The notes: a model not told the origin generated them from the letters alone. A stretch of DNA of 64,000 nt from Brachypodium distachyon (GCF_000005505.3 NC_016134.3:12258624-12322623), one strand, 5' to 3'; shown: positions 1 through 10,296, numbered from the stretch's first letter. Translations and numbers: made by a program.

Positions 1-970
1 CCCCGCTTCCGCATCCTGGCAGCACCCGGAGGACCCCTTTTGCTCCTTCCTCCTCACGTAGCTCTCTAGTCTTTTCTCCACAGAAAAAATACCCACAAAG
101 CCCTACGCTCCGCGCATACGACGCGATGTTAGTGACTACTGTATGGCAGAGATGAATGGCTATGACTTGCTTAAAAAAAATATGTGTTTGCTATTTAGCA
201 AATTTATTTTATAAGATGCTAGCTACCTATCTCAATCTAAAACCATTGCATTCTGAATCATTTCTATCTCTATTGAGTGAATTTCAACTCATTTCTAAAT
301 AGCGTTATATGATATGTTGCTCTTATGTGACATATGTTTGCTATTTTCTGCTGTCTTTTGGTTCTATCATAAATTATTTGCCGAATTACATAACTATCCA
401 GCCTGTTAGAATTTCTTGTGCCTATGCAATTGCTAGTGTTACTTTCTCTACATCTTTCTGTGGAAAATGACTGATACATAAAAAGAAAGAACGAAAAAGA
501 GTGTAATCTGTTGATGTTCATTTCCCTAGGAATCTTAAGTAAAGCAACAAATCTCCGTTTTCTTAATTTGTTTCTGCATTCATGGCTAGTGTCCCATTGC
601 TTCCTGAGAACCTATCATCCTAGCAGGCCAAGCTTTGTCCTACTCCTGGTTTTGCAAATGTTCCGCATGGTCCATCAATTGGTGCAAGTTCTTTCAACTG
701 GACTAAATCGTGTCATGTTCGAAATCTTGCTGTCATGGTTACTACAAAACCCAGAGCAGCAAAAATAATGGTTGCCAGCATCTAAAAATAATATCATGAC
801 CTGCACCGGCGGCAGGGTTGGATCTGCATAGGCAGCGCGCGGGATAGCTCTTCCATGGCGCCGCCGTCTCTCTGTCTCTCTTTCTCTCTCTGTTCTCTGT
901 CTCTAGTCGCGACCCGAGGAGTGAGTAAGGAGTTAGTAGTGGCATCCGATCCTAACCCTAATCTGGCGAG
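1..970. other. Intergenic, no gene recognised
   Basis: Only short open frames without recognisable domains are present. The stretch is AT-rich with a GC-rich end near 800-950. No TIR, LTR or splice-supported coding pattern was found. Confidence 0.5.
866..905. repeat. CT-rich microsatellite
   Basis: An imperfect (CT)n/(TCTG) run sits in a GC-rich patch. Such CT tracts are common in grass 5' UTRs and promoters, but no coding exon follows it here. Confidence 0.7.
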
Positions 971-1556
971 GAAATGGATACCTCAATAGCACTATTATAC
1001 ATCCCCAGATTTGGTAATTTTACACAAACCACAAATCAAATGAATCTTTACACAAAAATGTACAAATATGTAGTAAACATCTATACTAAAACTGCAAAAA
1101 AAATCAGATTTTTTTGAAACTTCAAAACATGTTTTTTCATGACGTTTGAAATATAGGGAGCACTGGATCTCAGGAGCCAAATGGGGTTTCCGGAGGGAGT
1201 GGTATGTTTGATAAATGTTGGAAACACAAACTACTCACTCCCTTCCCATGATCCCATTTCGTAAGAATTTTTACACTTTTATTGTGTGTCTTTTCCCATA
1301 TTAGATGTTAGTTTAGGAAGGACAACTAGGAATTAAAACAAGGAATCAAGCCTTGAAACGTGATCCCACTCCCTTTCGCCTTCAGCAAGTAAAGCACCTA
1401 TCATTTCAATCATCTTCTCAATAGGAGACATATCAGTACTCAAGAGATAGAGAGACAGGTGGCGACGAGGATGCCGATGACGGCGGGCGCAGTCCACCAG
1501 CACGCCGCCGTTTCCTCCAACTCAATTTCCCTACTTCCCTGTTAAGGGAGAGAGAT

Positions 1557-1600
1557 CGGAGTCGTATGTGTGATAAATGTTGGAAACACATACGACTCCG
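1557..1600. repeat. Perfect 15-bp inverted repeat (hairpin)
   Basis: CGGAGTCGTATGTGT at 1557-1571 is the exact reverse complement of 1586-1600, with a 14-base loop. An identical palindrome lies at 2209-2252. Degraded versions are near 1196-1240, 2848-2888, 3500-3545 and 4150-4192, one per array unit. Confidence 0.85.
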
Positions 1601-1794
1601 TCCTTCACTTTTTTGTGTGTTTTTCCCAAATTAGATGTCAGTTTAAGAAGGACGACTAGGAATTAAAACAATGAATCAACCCTTGAAACGTGATCCCATT
1701 TCCTAAGAAGTTTTACACATGGTTCCTTGGTAATCTCTAGCTACTTTCATCAGTAAAACCACTAAGAAGTGCATCAGGTGTTGAAATGCCTACT

Positions 1795-2172
1795 TCATCT
1801 GCACACGGTACTAGTGGTGGCATGAAGGTCAAAGAGTGAATTGCTTGGTAATTTTTTCTTGGTTGGGCGACTGGAGGAAGATTGAAAATTTGGCTGTAGG
1901 CCAATCTTATTTGCAGCTAATGGAAACGGTACTTCAGGTAGATGCTTCATTGTTTCTATTACAATGTCAGCCATGATGTCTGACTCTACTGATGATTTGA
2001 GAATATCAAGAGATTCAGCTCCTCTTTCGCCTTCAGCAAGTAAAGCACCTATCATTTCGATCATCTTCTCAACAGGAGACACATCAGTAGTCAAGAGATA
2101 GAGAGACAGGTGGCGACGAGGATGCCGATGACGGTGGACGCAGTCCACCAGCACGCCGCCGTTTTCCTCCAA
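1795..2172 (-). pseudogene. Symplekin-like exon fragment, array copy
   Basis: The open frame contains a segment starting EKMIEMIGALLAEGERGAES and ending in a MADIVIETMKHLPEVPFPL-type stretch. From family knowledge this resembles the N-terminal helical-repeat part of plant symplekin/ESP4, a scaffold of the mRNA cleavage and polyadenylation complex. Only about 50-90 residues of a protein of more than 1,000 are present, with no neighbouring symplekin exons, so this is a fragment and not a gene. The family assignment is from memory of the motif and is moderate. Confidence 0.5.
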
Positions 2173-2480
2173 CTCAATTTCCCTACTTCCCTGTTAAGGG
2201 AGAGAGATCGGAGTCGTATGTGTGATAAATGTTGGAAACACATACGACTCCGTCCTTCACTTTTTTGTGTGTTTTTCCCAAATTAGATGTCAGTTTAAGA
2301 AGGACGACTAGGAATTAAAACAATGAATCAACCCTTGAAACGTGATCCCATTTCCTAAGAAGTTTTACACATGGTTCCTTGGTAATCTCTAGCTACTTTC
2401 ATCAGTAAAACCACTAAGAAGTGCATCAGGTGTTGAAATGCCTACTTCATCTGCACACGGTACTAGTGGTGGCATGAAGG

Positions 2481-2789
2481 TCAAAGAGTGTGAATTGCTT
2501 GGTAATTTTTTCTCGGTTGAAAATTTGGTTGTAGGCCATTCTTATTTGGAGCTAATGGAAATGGTACTTCAAGTAAATGCTTCATTGTTTCTATTACAAT
2601 GTCAGCCATGACGACTGACTCTACTGACGATATGAGAATATTAAGGGATTCAGCTCCTCTTTCGCCTTCAGCAACTAAAGCACCTATCATTTCGATCATC
2701 TTCTCAACAGGAGACACATCAGTACTCAAGAGATAGAGAGACAGGTGGCGACGAGGATGCCGCTGACGGCGGGCGTAGTCCACCAGCAC
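2481..2789 (-). pseudogene. Symplekin-like exon fragment, array copy
   Basis: This is the same segment as in the 1.8-2.2 kb unit. About 10 bases downstream of the core are missing compared with its neighbours, so the tail after NFQ differs. It shows scattered substitutions (VAEGERG, VVMADIV) and has no complete gene context. Confidence 0.5.
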
Positions 2790-3023
2790 GCCGCCGTCTC
2801 CTCCAACTCAATTTCCCTACTTCCCTGTTAAGGGAGAGGGATCGGAGTGGTATGTGTGATAAATGTTGGAAACACATACTACTCCGTCCCTTCACTTTCT
2901 TTTGTGTTTTTCCCAAATTAGATGTCAGGTTAAGAAGGACGACTAGGAATTAAAACAATGAATCAACCCTTGAAACGTGATCCCATTTCCTAAGCAGTTT
3001 TACACATGGTTCCTTGGTAATCT

Positions 3024-3443
3024 CTAGCTAGTTTGATAAGTAAAACCACTAAGAAGTGCATCAGGTGTTGAAATGCCTACTTCATCCGTAGACGGCGCTA
3101 GTGGTGGCATGAAGGTCAAAGAGTGTGAATTGCCTGGTAATTTTTTCTCGTTTGGGTGGCTGGTGGAAGATTGAAAATTTGGTCGTAGGCCATTCTTATT
3201 TGTAGATAATGGAAACGGAACTTCAGGTAGATGCTTCATTGTTTCTATTACAATGTCAGCCATGACGTCTGACTCTACTGATGATTTGAGAATATCAAGG
3301 GATTCAACTCCTCTTTCGCCTTCAGCAAGTAAAGCACCTATCATTTCGATCATCTTCTCAACAGGAGACACATCAGTACTAGAGAGATAGAGAGACAGGT
3401 GGCGATGAGGATGCCAATGACGGCGGGCACAGTCCTCCAGCAC
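3024..3443 (-). pseudogene. Symplekin-like exon fragment, longest array copy
   Basis: This 139-codon open frame is the longest version of the repeated segment. It starts in the first-exon-like piece (RRHWHPHRHLSLYL), passes through the conserved core (MIEMIGALLAEGERGVES, DVMADIVIETMKHLPEVPFP) and runs into a serine-rich tail. The frame was probably kept open by chance or by array homogenisation. The segment is likely a copied exon plus adjoining intron, since the coding similarity stops abruptly at both sides. Confidence 0.5.
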
Positions 3444-3769
3444 GCCGTCGTCTCCTCCAACTCAATTTCCCTACTTCCCTGTTAAGGGAGAGGGATCGGA
3501 GTGGTATGTCTGATAAATGTTGAAAACACATACTACTCCGTCCCTTCACTTTTTTGTGTGTGTTTCCCAAATTAGATGTCAGCTTAAGAAGGACAACTAG
3601 GAATTAAAACAATGAATCAACCCTTGAAACGTGATCCCATTACGTAAGAAGTTTTACACATGGTTTCTTGGTAATCTCTAGCTAGTTTGATCAGTAAAAC
3701 TAGTAAGAAGGGCATCAGGTGTTGAAATGCCTACTTCATCTACGGATGGTGCTGGTGGTGGCATGAAGG

Positions 3770-4198
3770 TCAAAGAGTGTGAATTGCCTGGTAATTTTTT
3801 CTCGGTTGGGCGGCCAGAGGAAGGAAAATTTGGTTGTAGGCCATTCTTATTTCTAGATAATCTAACGGAACTTCAGGTAGATGCTTCATTGCTTCTATTA
3901 CAATGTCAGCCATGACGTCTGACTCTACTGATGATTTGAGAATATCAAGGGATTCAACTCCTCTTTCGCCTTCAGCAAGTAATGCACCTATCATTTCGAT
4001 CATCTTCTCAACAAGAGACACATCCGTACTAGAGATATAGAGAGACAGGTAGCAACGAGGACGCCGATGACGGCGGGCACAGTGCTCCGCACGCTGCCGT
4101 CTCCTCCAACTCAATTTCCCTACTTCCCTGTTAAGGGAGAGGGATCGGAGTGGTCTGTGTGATAAATGTTGGAAACACATACTACTTTGTCCCTTCAC
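3770..4198 (-). pseudogene. Symplekin-like exon fragment, array copy
   Basis: This is the fourth full unit. The core is intact through MKHLPEVP, then the frame shifts (LDYLEIRMAYNQIF) because of small indels relative to neighbouring units. It is fused in frame at its N-terminal side to a first-exon-like sequence shared by all units. Confidence 0.5.
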
Positions 4199-4264
4199 TT
4201 TTTGTGTGTTTTTCCCAAATTAGATGTCAGCTTAAGAAGGACAACTAGGAACTAAAACAATGAA

Positions 4265-4690
4265 TCAACCCTTGAAACGTGATCCCATTACGTAAGCAGT
4301 TTTACACATGGTTCCTTGGTAATCTCTAGCTAGTGTGATCAGTAAAACCATGCCTACTTCATCTACAGATGGTGCTGGTGGCGGCATGAAGGTCAAAGAG
4401 TGTGAATTGCCTGGCAATTGTTTCTCGGTTGGGGGACTAGAGGAAGATTGAAAATTTAGTGGCAGGCCGTTCTTATTTGTAGCTAATGGAAACGGAACTT
4501 CAGGTAGATGCTTCATTGTGTCTATTAAAATGTCAACTATGACGTCTGACTCGACTGATGATATGAGAATATCAAGGGATTCAGCTCCTCTTTCACCTTC
4601 AGCAAGTAAAGCACCTATCATTTCAATCATCTTCTCAACAGGATACACATCAGTACTCAAGAGAGGTGGGGGATAAGAGGAATGACCCAC
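4265..4690 (-). pseudogene. Symplekin-like exon fragment, terminal array copy
   Basis: This last copy of the repeated coding segment ends the array. The sequence homologous to the other units breaks just upstream of the core, so the first-exon-like piece is missing here. Confidence 0.45.
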
Positions 4691-4710
4691 ATTGGCATCA
4701 TTTTCATTAG

Positions 4711-4972
4711 TTAGAATGGTATTGACATTGCTGTTGTAGCCTGTGGAGTTCTCTTATCTGCATTTCTTTTCTTATAATAGTTACTCCCTCCGATCCATAA
4801 TAAGTGTCTCATACACCATCCGATCCATAATAAGTGTCTCATGCATACACCCTCCGATCCATAATAAGTGTCTCAGATTTTGTATGAGACACTTATTATG
4901 AATCGGAGGAAGTAGAATGGTATTGACACTGCTGTTGTAGCATGTGGAGTTCTTTGTGATCTACATTTCTTT
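4711..4972. repeat. Direct duplication flanking the MITE
   Basis: About 58 bp at 4711-4768 (ggtattgaca...catttcttt) recur at 4913-4972 with few changes, bracketing the Stowaway MITE. It is too long to be the TA target duplication, so it is a separate local duplication. Confidence 0.7.
4794..4912. mobile_element. Stowaway-type MITE with amplified left end
   Basis: Termini are CTCCCTCCGATCCATAATAA and a near-perfect reverse complement ending TCGGAGGAAG, flanked by TA on both sides (4792-4793, 4913-4914). Inside, the left terminal segment 'CCGATCCATAATAAGTGTC' occurs three times in tandem. This is the classic grass Stowaway (Tc1/mariner-related) signature. No coding capacity is present. Confidence 0.85.
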
Positions 4973-5104
4973 ACATGTATCCCATTTAGATATACATTTC
5001 TTTAGCAGAGCATTTGAATGACAAAAGTGTAGGCTGTTACTTTTTCTAACAATGGATCACTGGAGTATTGCAATCTATACACACCTGCAATGGATCACTG
5101 GAGT

Positions 5105-5300
5105 ATTGAAACTTCAAAACATGATTTTCATGATGCTTGAACTATAGGGATCACTGGATCTCGGGAGCCAAAAATCCATATTCCCACTCCCTCTCCCTTA
5201 ACATGGAAGTAGGGAAATTGAGTTGGAGGAGACGGCAGCATGCTGGTGGACTGCGCCAGCCATCATCGGCATCCTCGTCGCCACCTTGCCTCTCTGTCTC
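5105..5300 (+). repeat. Inverted partial copy of the array unit
   Basis: 5105-5170 matches the left flank of the array (1120-1185) in direct orientation. 5195-5290 matches the first-exon-like piece of the array units in the opposite orientation (it reads cccttaacatggaagtaggg on + where the units carry the complement). A 14-15 base C run follows at about 5307. Confidence 0.7.
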
Positions 5301-5700
5301 TTCCCCTCCCCCCCCCCCCCCCGAACACCTGCCTCACCTCCCGCGTCAACACCGCCCGAGAACGAACAATATGGCATCACCGGAGGGCGCAGCCTCGGTG
5401 TTCGTCCTCTTGCTCGTTTCCGCATTGGTGGGGTCAGACCACCGCTGCCTGAAGGCCAGCGAGAGGTGCTGTCGGGAGGGAGGGAGGGTTCTTGGACGGA
5501 GGGTGGGGAGAAAGGCGATGGACACGCCCATCGACGAGGAGGACAGTCAATTTCATGGTCACCAACGGGGGGCTAGGGATACATGAAGACGATGGCCCCT
5601 AGAAGCCACGCCGCGAGGCCGAATCAGCTACACATGCTTCTGCTTCGATAAAAAAATATCTTCCTCCGAATCCCCTTCGTGCGGGATTTGTTCGGCAGTT
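5301..5700. other. GC-rich non-coding stretch
   Basis: Several overlapping open frames exist in all phases because of high GC content. None shows a recognisable domain. The sequence continues the first-exon-like piece and may be the remnant of a gene 5' end. Confidence 0.4.
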
Positions 5701-5759
5701 CGGCCAGTTTTGCCCTTTTACCACCAAATACTACTCCTAGTATTGATAGATCTCAGCCC

Positions 5760-6017
5760 TTAGATCTGCTCAATGAAAGATCTATATTCATTCGTCCCTG
5801 TCGTAAAAGACCTCATTGAAGTACATGACAGTCTCACTGATGCATATAACGCATAAAAATAATTCAATAGGTAGCGCCAATGCTTAGAAAGAACACTTGT
5901 TCTCAGAGCCTCGTGCGTGGGCCACAAAGATAATATGTGTTCAAACATGTGACTCGGGAGGTTGGAGATGACAATACCGTTGCTTTCTTCTGCCGGTTTA
6001 TTCTTGTTTTCTGACAT
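5760..6017 (-). pseudogene. F-box domain fragment
   Basis: The 85-codon frame carries a near-complete F-box: ISNLPSHMFEHILSLWPTHE followed by ALRTSVLSKHWRYLL (about residues 17-52). This is the pattern of plant F-box/FBD/LRR proteins, which recruit targets to SCF ubiquitin ligases. After the F-box the frame loses similarity and ends at residue 85, whereas family members are about 350-500 residues long. No LRR or FBD parts are seen downstream on this strand, so it is a truncated remnant. Confidence 0.75.
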
Positions 6018-6097
6018 CTTGTATTTTCACATCCAGAACTTCATAGGACATGATATATTTTTCCTTATGTTTAAAACTACTTATGAAATGGGATCAT

Positions 6098-6172
6098 GGG
6101 AAGGGAGGGAGCAGTATGTGTTTCCAACATTTATCACGCATACCACTCCCTCTCCCATAACGGAGAAGTAGG
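6098..6172 (-). repeat. Dispersed palindromic element, opposite orientation
   Basis: The sequence gggaagggagggagcagtat through cccataacggagaagtaggg is the reverse complement of the palindrome block found in each array unit. Here it stands alone, preceded by aaatgggatcatggg as at the array left end (1245-1258 complement). This suggests a small mobile or foldback element later trapped in the array. Confidence 0.6.
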
Positions 6173-6179
6173 GAGTATG

Positions 6180-7545
6180 ATTTAGATGTATTTCCATTTG
6201 ATTACGGTCTCCATTAGATTCAACCACTTATATAGGTCCATGGATTAAACAAATTGTTATTTTCCAAATTCTTATGTTTTCATATCCTTTCGGATTCCAT
6301 ATTACATGACGTCTTTTTCCCATGTGTTTATTATTATGGTCTAAATGCTCCCAAGGGAAAAGTGGGATTTATATTTATTATTATGGTCTAAAGGCGTCTT
6401 GAAAAAAAAAGTGGGACTTACATTTATTGTGATCTAGAGGTGTCATGAGAACTGAAAGTCTACTTATATTCTAATATGAAAATACAAAAATAGAACACAT
6501 GTCTTCTTTTGTTTGCATTTGCAAAATGTGGGAAAGTAGAAAATTTAGCAACAGAACAGGTGACATATACGAGGAACGCATACAAGTCCACAGACATCAG
6601 TAGACACGAACCACTCCTCCTCGGTTCGATTATCGCCACATCCTCAACGCCCCCACCCCCCCTTTTCATGCTTACCATTGATCTTGAATGGACTAAGAGT
6701 AGTATCTTGCAAGCACATCAACATTATATTCATCATTTGTCGGGCTCTTCTAAGGATTAACTCATCGGCCGCCACCTCCTTTGCGCTTCCTCTACCCCGT
6801 GTGCCCTTCCTCTCCCCTGTGTATGTGCATCCCACTCCCAACACTCCATAGCTCTAGTCCTGGTATGCCACCACGTGAAAGACGCGACAATGAGCCGTCT
6901 CTTCGTGAAGCGAAGTTTCGCCTGATCGTGCTCTTCGGTGCCGCACTCTAGATGATTACGGCCAAGCAAACCCACAAGTCGCACAGAACATATGCATCTT
7001 CTCGTGCATAACTTTTAAAGCTTGTAGTTCTCCAGCTTTGAGATCTTTGGCTTAGTAAATCTTGCAACCAGCTTTCAAACATCAATCCGCACCCTAGCCC
7101 GGATAAAACTCCCACTGCTGCTTGAGCTCTCGACCACTGAAGTTGTGCCCAACCCTTGCTCCCTAACTGCATTAGAACTTTCTCTCATCTAAACCCAACG
7201 GGGACTCAGTGGAGTTGTATAATAAATGGCAATTGGTTCTGAACAGAATTGACTCTGAGCTTCAATTCGAAAAACCATCATACTCTATGTGAAGCGCATG
7301 TTTGCATAAAAAGTTGTCTTATGCGTAAAGATCGTTCCAACTACCATCCATGCACTTGTCCTTCTCTTTGAGCTCCGCCAGATCTGGGGATGTAAGTGAG
7401 ATCTCACTTAAGCCCCATTTCTAGTTCATTCATGATTTGGTAGTTCAAAATTTGAACTGAAATTGAGAAACTAAACTAGAAATGGGATATTGGTAGGATC
7501 CCACTTGACACCCTAGCCAGATCCTCTTCCAGTTGAAAGTCATCA
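6180..7545. other. Intergenic, small tandem repeats only
   Basis: Between 6325 and 6445 a roughly 50-60 bp motif (tttattattatggtctaaa...gtgggactta) is repeated three times. The rest has only short unconvincing frames; no gene or element ends were recognised. Confidence 0.5.
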
Positions 7546-7599
7546 AATTCATCTTAATTCTTGTTCTCCCAACTCTCCCTCATCATGCTCCCATAGATG

Positions 7600-8167
7600 C
7601 ATGTGGATGATATGGTGGGTGAGGATGATGATGTGAATCTTCATGATTTCCAGCTTAGGCTCGCTCCCACTGGCGAGGATGGGGATGAGACGTCGTTCAG
7701 GGTCATATGTTGGGTGAACTACGCCAGCAAGATGGTCACAATTGTCTTCTCTTCTGCCACCGGACAATGGTGTATCGCTGCTTCCCCAGCTTGAATAAAG
7801 TTGGAATGGGATAATGCACTCTTTTAAGTAGACATGTGGCAGCTTTTACTGGAGACGACACTGTGCTTGTGATGGACACGTGGACCATGGAGTTCTCCAC
7901 TGTCAACATCCTCACCAGCGACCATATGCAGCTTATGAATCTGCCTCAACAGAGCGAGTGCACGTCTTCCATTGTTGTGCCTACAAAAGGAGCAGCCATT
8001 GGGATGTTCACTGTGGTTAAGGATTGTAGTCCAGATGGCTCATTTGATCTCTATCACACCACTCCGCAGAATAACGATGGCTCTTGTCACCTAAAAATTG
8101 TTATACCGTTGCCTCGTGGATTTTGCTACTCTACTGTTGGTGCAACCGAGGGATTCGTGTTCCTTCG
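7600..8167 (+). pseudogene. F-box-protein-like C-terminal fragment, left arm
   Basis: Two frames (7597-7794 and 7836-8222) together give a degraded copy of the protein encoded by the right arm: LHDFQLRLAP, FRVICWVNY, VFSSATGQWCIAASP, then VLVMDTWTMEFST and MFTVVKDCS. The junction is lost by deletion and a stop after AASPA. The pattern FYW-LVMDTRTMEFS is typical of the C-terminal domain of a grass F-box protein family. No F-box is present in the arm. Confidence 0.6.
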
Positions 8168-8253
8168 AGGCATTCGAGATCCAAGGAACACGAATCCCTC
8201 TGTTGCAGCAACGGTAGAATAGCAAAATCCACGAGGCAACGTCATAACATTTT

Positions 8254-8817
8254 TTAGGTGACAAGAGCCAACGTCATTCTCCGAGTGGTATGATATAGAT
8301 CAAATGAGCCATTTGGACTGCAATCCTTAACCACAGTGAACATATCAATGGCTCCTTCTTTAGGCACAACAATGGAAGACGTGCACTCCCTCTGTTGAGG
8401 CAGATTCATAAGCTGCATATGGTCGCTGGTGAGGATGTTGAGAGTGGAGAACTCCATGGTCCGTGTGTCCATCACAAGCATAGTGTCGTCCAATCGTGCC
8501 GTCCAGTAAAAGCTGCCACAGGTGTACTTAAAAGTGTGCATTATCCCATTCCAACTTGACTTAATTACTATGCCAAGTGAACTCGAGATGGGGGAAGCAG
8601 CGATACACCATTGCCCAGTGGCGGAAGAGAAGACAATTGTGACCATCTTGTTGTCGTAGTTCACCCAGCATATGACCCTGAACGACATCTCATCCTCATC
8701 CTCGATAGTGGGAGCGAGCCTAAGCTGGAAATCATGAAGATTCGCATCATCATCCTCACCCAGCATATCATCCACGGGCATCTGTGGGAGCATGATGGGG
8801 GAGAGTCGGGAGTACAA
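8254..8817 (-). pseudogene. F-box-protein-like C-terminal fragment, right arm
   Basis: This is a 187-codon open frame, the better preserved arm. It reads FRVICWVNYDNKMVTIVFSS, WCIAASPISSSLG, CGSFYWTARLDDTMLVMDTR, TMEFSTLNILTS and MFTVVKDCSPNG, then changes frame near the hairpin centre. It lacks an N-terminal F-box and a natural C-terminus, so it is a captured internal or C-terminal piece. Known family members act in SCF E3 ligases; this piece alone is unlikely to. Confidence 0.6.
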
Positions 8818-8832
8818 GAATTAAGATGAATT

Positions 8833-9400
8833 CTTGTACCCCACCCTTCTGCCCCGCCAGATCTCCTCTTCTCTTCACACGCCGCCACCACCAAAATGAT
8901 TGTAGTACCTATGGAGGAACTACACGCGCTCGTCTGAATCACAACCCCACTAGAAGACCAGACGTGAAGAAGGCAAATCTTACTGCCGGAAGAAACAGCC
9001 GAGCGCTAGAGAACCCTATGCATGCAGTGCAGTGCAGGGGATGAGAAAAGTTGGTCAATTTTAGTCAAAAAAAATTAACTAGAGTTTGGAACGAGGCATT
9101 GACTTGCCAAAAAAATGATTTCCAATAAACAAAATTCTGGTACTGCAACAAAATTCGGTCACTGTCCAAACATACCCTGCAACTTTTTCTGTGTGCCAAC
9201 AAAGCGTTTGTCTGCCTGGGCTGCCGGACTCCGCTCTAAATGGGCCACTGGCTGGGAGGTCATGAACGCGCAGTTTTCGTATGGGCACTTGAACCGAGGC
9301 CGGTCAACGTATCTCTAGCAGTACGCCTTCCAAACATTAGGCCGGATCTGCTTGATTCCGTAGCGGCGTAGCCCGGCCCGACTCGCGCCGTGTTGGGCCG
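8833..9400. other. Intergenic, upstream of OBERON-type gene
   Basis: No coding feature was recognised. The segment contains short A-runs and ordinary AT-rich sequence. The promoter of the next gene should lie in its right part, but no clear TATA box was picked out. Confidence 0.4.
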
Positions 9401-9499
9401 GATCTGGGCTCCAATCTGGAGGCGAGCTTCGTTTTTTCTCTAAAAAAAAATCTCCTCCGTTCTCAAAAAAACAAAAAAAAAATCTCCTCCTTTCTCCAA

Positions 9500-10278
9500 A
9501 GGTCAACTTCCGAACTACCCCGGCGGACCGGTGGCGGGTCTCTCCGCTCATCTCTGTCCCCGTGCTCATCTCATAGTCAACGCGACGGCGGGAGCCGAAG
9601 CCCTGGCCGCCGCCGGAGATTCGTTGCCCGGGCCGTCTCTCTGAGCGCGTAGATCGCCCCGTCATCGCGCCAAGGTGAGCTCTTTGACCCCGGGGCTTGC
9701 TCTGTAGGGTTATTGGGGTCTGTGGGATCTAGGGTTGGCCAGAGCTTCGCGTCCGGTGTGGAATGATCGAGGTCGGTTTGGTGCGGCGTGGTGGACTGGG
9801 GTTCTTCCGGCTTCCGTTTTAATCCATCTTTTGACGGATGAAATGGGGGAGAAGTTTTTGCCTAGGTTTTGACGGATGAAATGGGGGGAAAGTTTGTACC
9901 TAGGTTTTCTGTTTGCAGCTTGGACCTGGGGATGTTAGGGAAGAAATTATGATGCTGATCTGTGTCGAGACGTTGTTTGGTGGTCAATAACTTGAGATCT
10001 CTGGAGCAATTCTGGAAGTATACGCAGGAAATGGAACGTCTTTGTTTTTTTTTTCAATCGGGGAGCTTAGGGATGAAATTACATGGCTGTTCTGTGTAGG
10101 GATTTTGTTTTGGCAACTAAGATTGTGGGTGAAATTTGGGTAATAAATGCAGCAAATCGTCCCACGTGTTTTTGGGCACGCTTGAAGACACGATATAGGT
10201 TTTGCTATTATTTTTGTATGCGAACTGACGTTTCAAATGCTAAATCTGTTGACTGACGGCGATTATTGTCGCTTGCAG
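9500..10278 (+). other. Non-coding first exon and 5'-UTR intron of OBERON-type gene
   Basis: A GC-rich segment ends in gcgccaag|gtgagc (donor at 9673-9674). It is followed by an AT-rich intron with T-rich stretches, ending in tgcttgcag just before 10279. The translation start lies 18 bases into the next exon. The transcription start was not located. Confidence 0.55.
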
Positions 10279-10296
10279 GTTTCGGTAGGTTTTTGG

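Larger units (their letters stand above)
1190..4690. repeat. Tandem array, about 650-bp units with symplekin-like exon
   Basis: A fixed anchor (ccttgaaacgtgatccca) recurs at 1351, 1681, 2333, 2968, 3622 and 4270, giving periods of 330, 652, 635, 654 and 648 bp. The 330-bp unit has an internal deletion that joins the anchor directly to the exon part. Each full unit holds, on the - strand, a first-exon-like piece, a symplekin-like coding segment and flanking sequence, plus a short palindrome. The last unit is truncated after the coding segment. Sequence flanking the array near 1120-1185 reappears at 5105-5170, so the region grew by unequal exchange from a larger ancestral segment. Units differ by substitutions and small indels, so the array is not very recent. 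Confidence 0.85.
7546..8832. repeat. Long inverted repeat (arms about 620-640 bp)
   Basis: The right half (8185-8832) is the reverse complement of the left half (7546-8167), from aattcatcttaattcttg on the left to caagaattaagatgaatt on the right. The centre is an exact 18-bp inverted repeat, gagggattcgtgttcctt, with a 17-base spacer at about 8168-8184. Arms differ by substitutions and by two small deletions in the left arm (roughly 27 and 12 bp). Both arms encode the same F-box-protein-like segment, so a read-through transcript would be a long imperfect hairpin. Confidence 0.9.

Noticed and set aside
1351..4690. CRISPR-like reading of the regular repeats
   Set aside because: Units are about 650 bp without short unique spacers, in a plant nuclear sequence; it is an ordinary tandem array.
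5137..5586. Possible small gene with two overlapping frames at 5.1-5.6 kb
   Set aside because: No domain, repeats of the array unit, and compositional bias explain the open frames.
10237..10296. Upstream in-frame Met for the OBERON gene at 10237
   Set aside because: It lies before the splice acceptor at 10278 and is therefore intronic; the Met at 10297 fits the family.
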